A stretch of DNA of 31,019 bases from Bacilli bacterium. GTDB lineage: Bacteria; Bacillota_I; Bacilli_A; RF39; UBA660. A model generated the notes under the pieces. The model saw only the letters and a list, made by a program, of their open reading frames with translations. It did not search any database and had not been told where the DNA came from. The position numbers were made by a program, and so were the translations under genes. This document shows positions 30,265 through 31,019 of this stretch, piece by piece (within the stretch, counting starts at the first letter, position 1; each line of letters starts with the position of its first letter). The stretch is from assembly GCA_900753325.1 (NCBI GenBank), contig CAADYO010000022.1, positions 1-31,019 of the forward strand, in the 5' to 3' direction.

Positions 30265-30807
30265 ATGGAAAATGAAGAATTAATAATAGGAAAAAAGTAT
30301 GAAATTCATGGATACAAACATGATGGAAAAATTCATAGAGCATGGGACGAGGCCGTTCTTTTAGAAATACATGATGACTATTTAATTTTTGGAAATGAAA
30401 AAACAAAGGTGACAGAATCAGATGGCAGAACTTGGCACACAAAGGAACCTGCAGTTCTATATTTCTTTAAAAATAATTGGTATAATATAATAGGACAATA
30501 TAAAAAGGATGGAATATATTATTATTGTAACATGGCATCTCCCTTTTTAATTGAAGAAGGGACGATAAAGTATATTGACTATGATTTAGATCTTAGAGTT
30601 TTTCCAGACGGTAGCTTCAAAGTCCTTGATCGAGGAGAGTACAAATACCATAAAAGTATCATGAACTACTCTCAAGAAATTGACCGTATTTTAAAGGAAG
30701 AGTTAACCAATCTAATTAATAAAGTAAGAAAAAAAGAGCTTGCGTTTAAAGATGGCACAGTAGAAAAATATTATGAAAAATATGCAGCATTTGAGAGTCA
30801 AAAATAA
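30265..30807 (+). CDS. DUF402 nucleoside tri/diphosphatase-like protein (YgaC/Ntdp type)
   Basis: A 180-residue DUF402 protein (FomD-like barrel). Visible blocks are IHGYKHDGKIHRAWDEA, TKEPAVLYFF, WYNIIGQYKKDGIYYYCNMAS and the acidic YIDYDLDLRVFPDGSFKVLD, which supplies metal-binding Asp residues. The C-terminal helical extension is typical of the YgaC/Ntdp group, which hydrolyse nucleoside tri- and diphosphates. The ATG at 30265 is chosen because GAGGT lies 6 bases upstream; the in-frame ATG at 30235 overlaps the promoter. It is the last protein gene before the rRNA operon. Confidence 0.82.
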   Translation: MENEELIIGKKYEIHGYKHDGKIHRAWDEAVLLEIHDDYLIFGNEKTKVTESDGRTWHTKEPAVLYFFKNNWYNIIGQYKKDGIYYYCNMASPFLIEEGTIKYIDYDLDLRVFPDGSFKVLDRGEYKYHKSIMNYSQEIDRILKEELTNLINKVRKKELAFKDGTVEKYYEKYAAFESQK

Positions 30808-30875
30808 TAAACCAGCACAAATATAGCCCAAAAACAACAAAAAAACAAAAAAAATAAAAAAAATAGTTTTTTTTG

Positions 30876-30904
30876 TTGACTTTCATTATTATGTTTGATA
30901 TATT
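30876..30904 (+). promoter_or_regulatory. rRNA operon promoter
   Basis: -35 TTGACT (30876-30881), 17 bases, -10 TATATT (30899-30904). An A/T hairpin-like tract precedes it. The transcript would start near 30911. Confidence 0.8.
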
Positions 30905-30910
30905 AACAAT

Positions 30911-31008
30911 GCAGCTCGGAAATAGCAGTAAAAAATGATCTTTGAAAACTAAGCAAAACGTCAATTTTGAGTAGCTAGGAAAAAATGAACAAACAAAAAT
31001 AAAATAAA
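30911..31008 (+). promoter_or_regulatory. 16S rRNA leader with antitermination-like motif
   Basis: TGATCTTTGAAAACTAAGC (from 30936) matches the conserved Firmicutes rRNA leader sequence, and AAGCAAAACGTCAATTTTG is a BoxA-region candidate. Processing sequences for RNase III would follow on both sides of 16S. Confidence 0.75.
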
Positions 31009-31019
31009 TTTTATTGAGA
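31009..31019 (+). rRNA. 16S rRNA gene, first bases (cut by window edge)
   Basis: TTTATTGAGA at the right edge matches the 5' end of Firmicutes 16S rRNA, which continues GTTTGATCCTGG outside the window. The strong promoter and leader upstream support this. Confidence 0.75.

Noticed and set aside
30815..30880. Terminator after the DUF402 gene from A-run and T-run pairing
   Set aside because: Pairing is A/T only with a ragged loop; it may equally be an UP-element-like tract for the rRNA promoter, so it was not called.
1..31019. Genetic code 4 (UGA = Trp) for the whole genome
   Set aside because: Trp is encoded by TGG throughout, conserved genes run full length without internal TGA, the ABC ATPase ends in TGA in a normal ATGA overlap, and the tRNA-Trp anticodon is CCA. 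Only the recombinase raises the question.
1..31019. CRISPR arrays or cas genes
   Set aside because: No regularly spaced direct repeats and no Cas-like proteins were seen.

Overview
The window comes from a very AT-rich, low-GC Gram-positive genome of the Bacillota (Bacilli or a Mollicutes-related gut lineage; the exact clade is inference). Evidence is the strong AGGAGG/GAGGTGAT ribosome binding sites, intrinsic terminators with long T runs, a SAM-I (S-box) riboswitch before metK, Firmicutes-type tRNA-Trp and rRNA leader sequences, LysM wall proteins and a PMCA-type P-ATPase. Stops are nearly all TAA or TAG. One clean TGA stop (the ABC ATPase, in an ATGA overlap) and many TGG Trp codons indicate the standard code.

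Layout. (1) 1-1.7 kb is the right end of a mobile element: the C-terminus of a large serine recombinase and an Mrr-type restriction endonuclease. The element has split a LysM amidase gene, whose 3' half resumes directly after the mrr stop codon. (2) 2.8-16.9 kb is mostly housekeeping: a Trx-like/FTR-like/radical-SAM redox group, adenosine deaminase, a Ca2+ P-type ATPase, a three-gene ABC-2 exporter behind an unidentified structured leader, a P-loop kinase, a HIT protein, a COG2426 membrane protein, a MazG-like NTP pyrophosphatase with an apparent AUA start, a sirtuin, metK with its riboswitch, an ArsB/NhaD-type transporter and a small secreted Cys/His peptide. (3) 17.2-25.8 kb is a defence island: a 1,207-residue STAND NTPase with a nuclease-like N-terminus, a divergent type II restriction enzyme and C5-methyltransferase, a palindrome-rich spacer, and a second large serine recombinase. 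That recombinase is split by an in-frame TGA and preceded by a leader ORF and attenuator. An 11-bp direct repeat joins the 3' end of tRNA-Trp (25754-25764) to 17196-17206, where a terminator hairpin follows. The simplest reading is an ~8.6-kb integrated element that separated tRNA-Trp from its own terminator. (4) 25.8-31 kb is again chromosomal: tRNA-Trp, a LysM-like lipoprotein, a DUF3048 protein, gpsA, a DUF308 membrane protein with a structured anti-SD leader, a 55-residue membrane peptide, a DUF402 nucleotide phosphatase, and the promoter, leader and first bases of a 16S rRNA gene.

The observations most worth following are the tRNA-Trp-anchored defence element, its UGA-split recombinase and leader-peptide attenuator, the unidentified leader RNAs before the ABC exporter and the DUF308 gene, and the AUA-start MazG gene.
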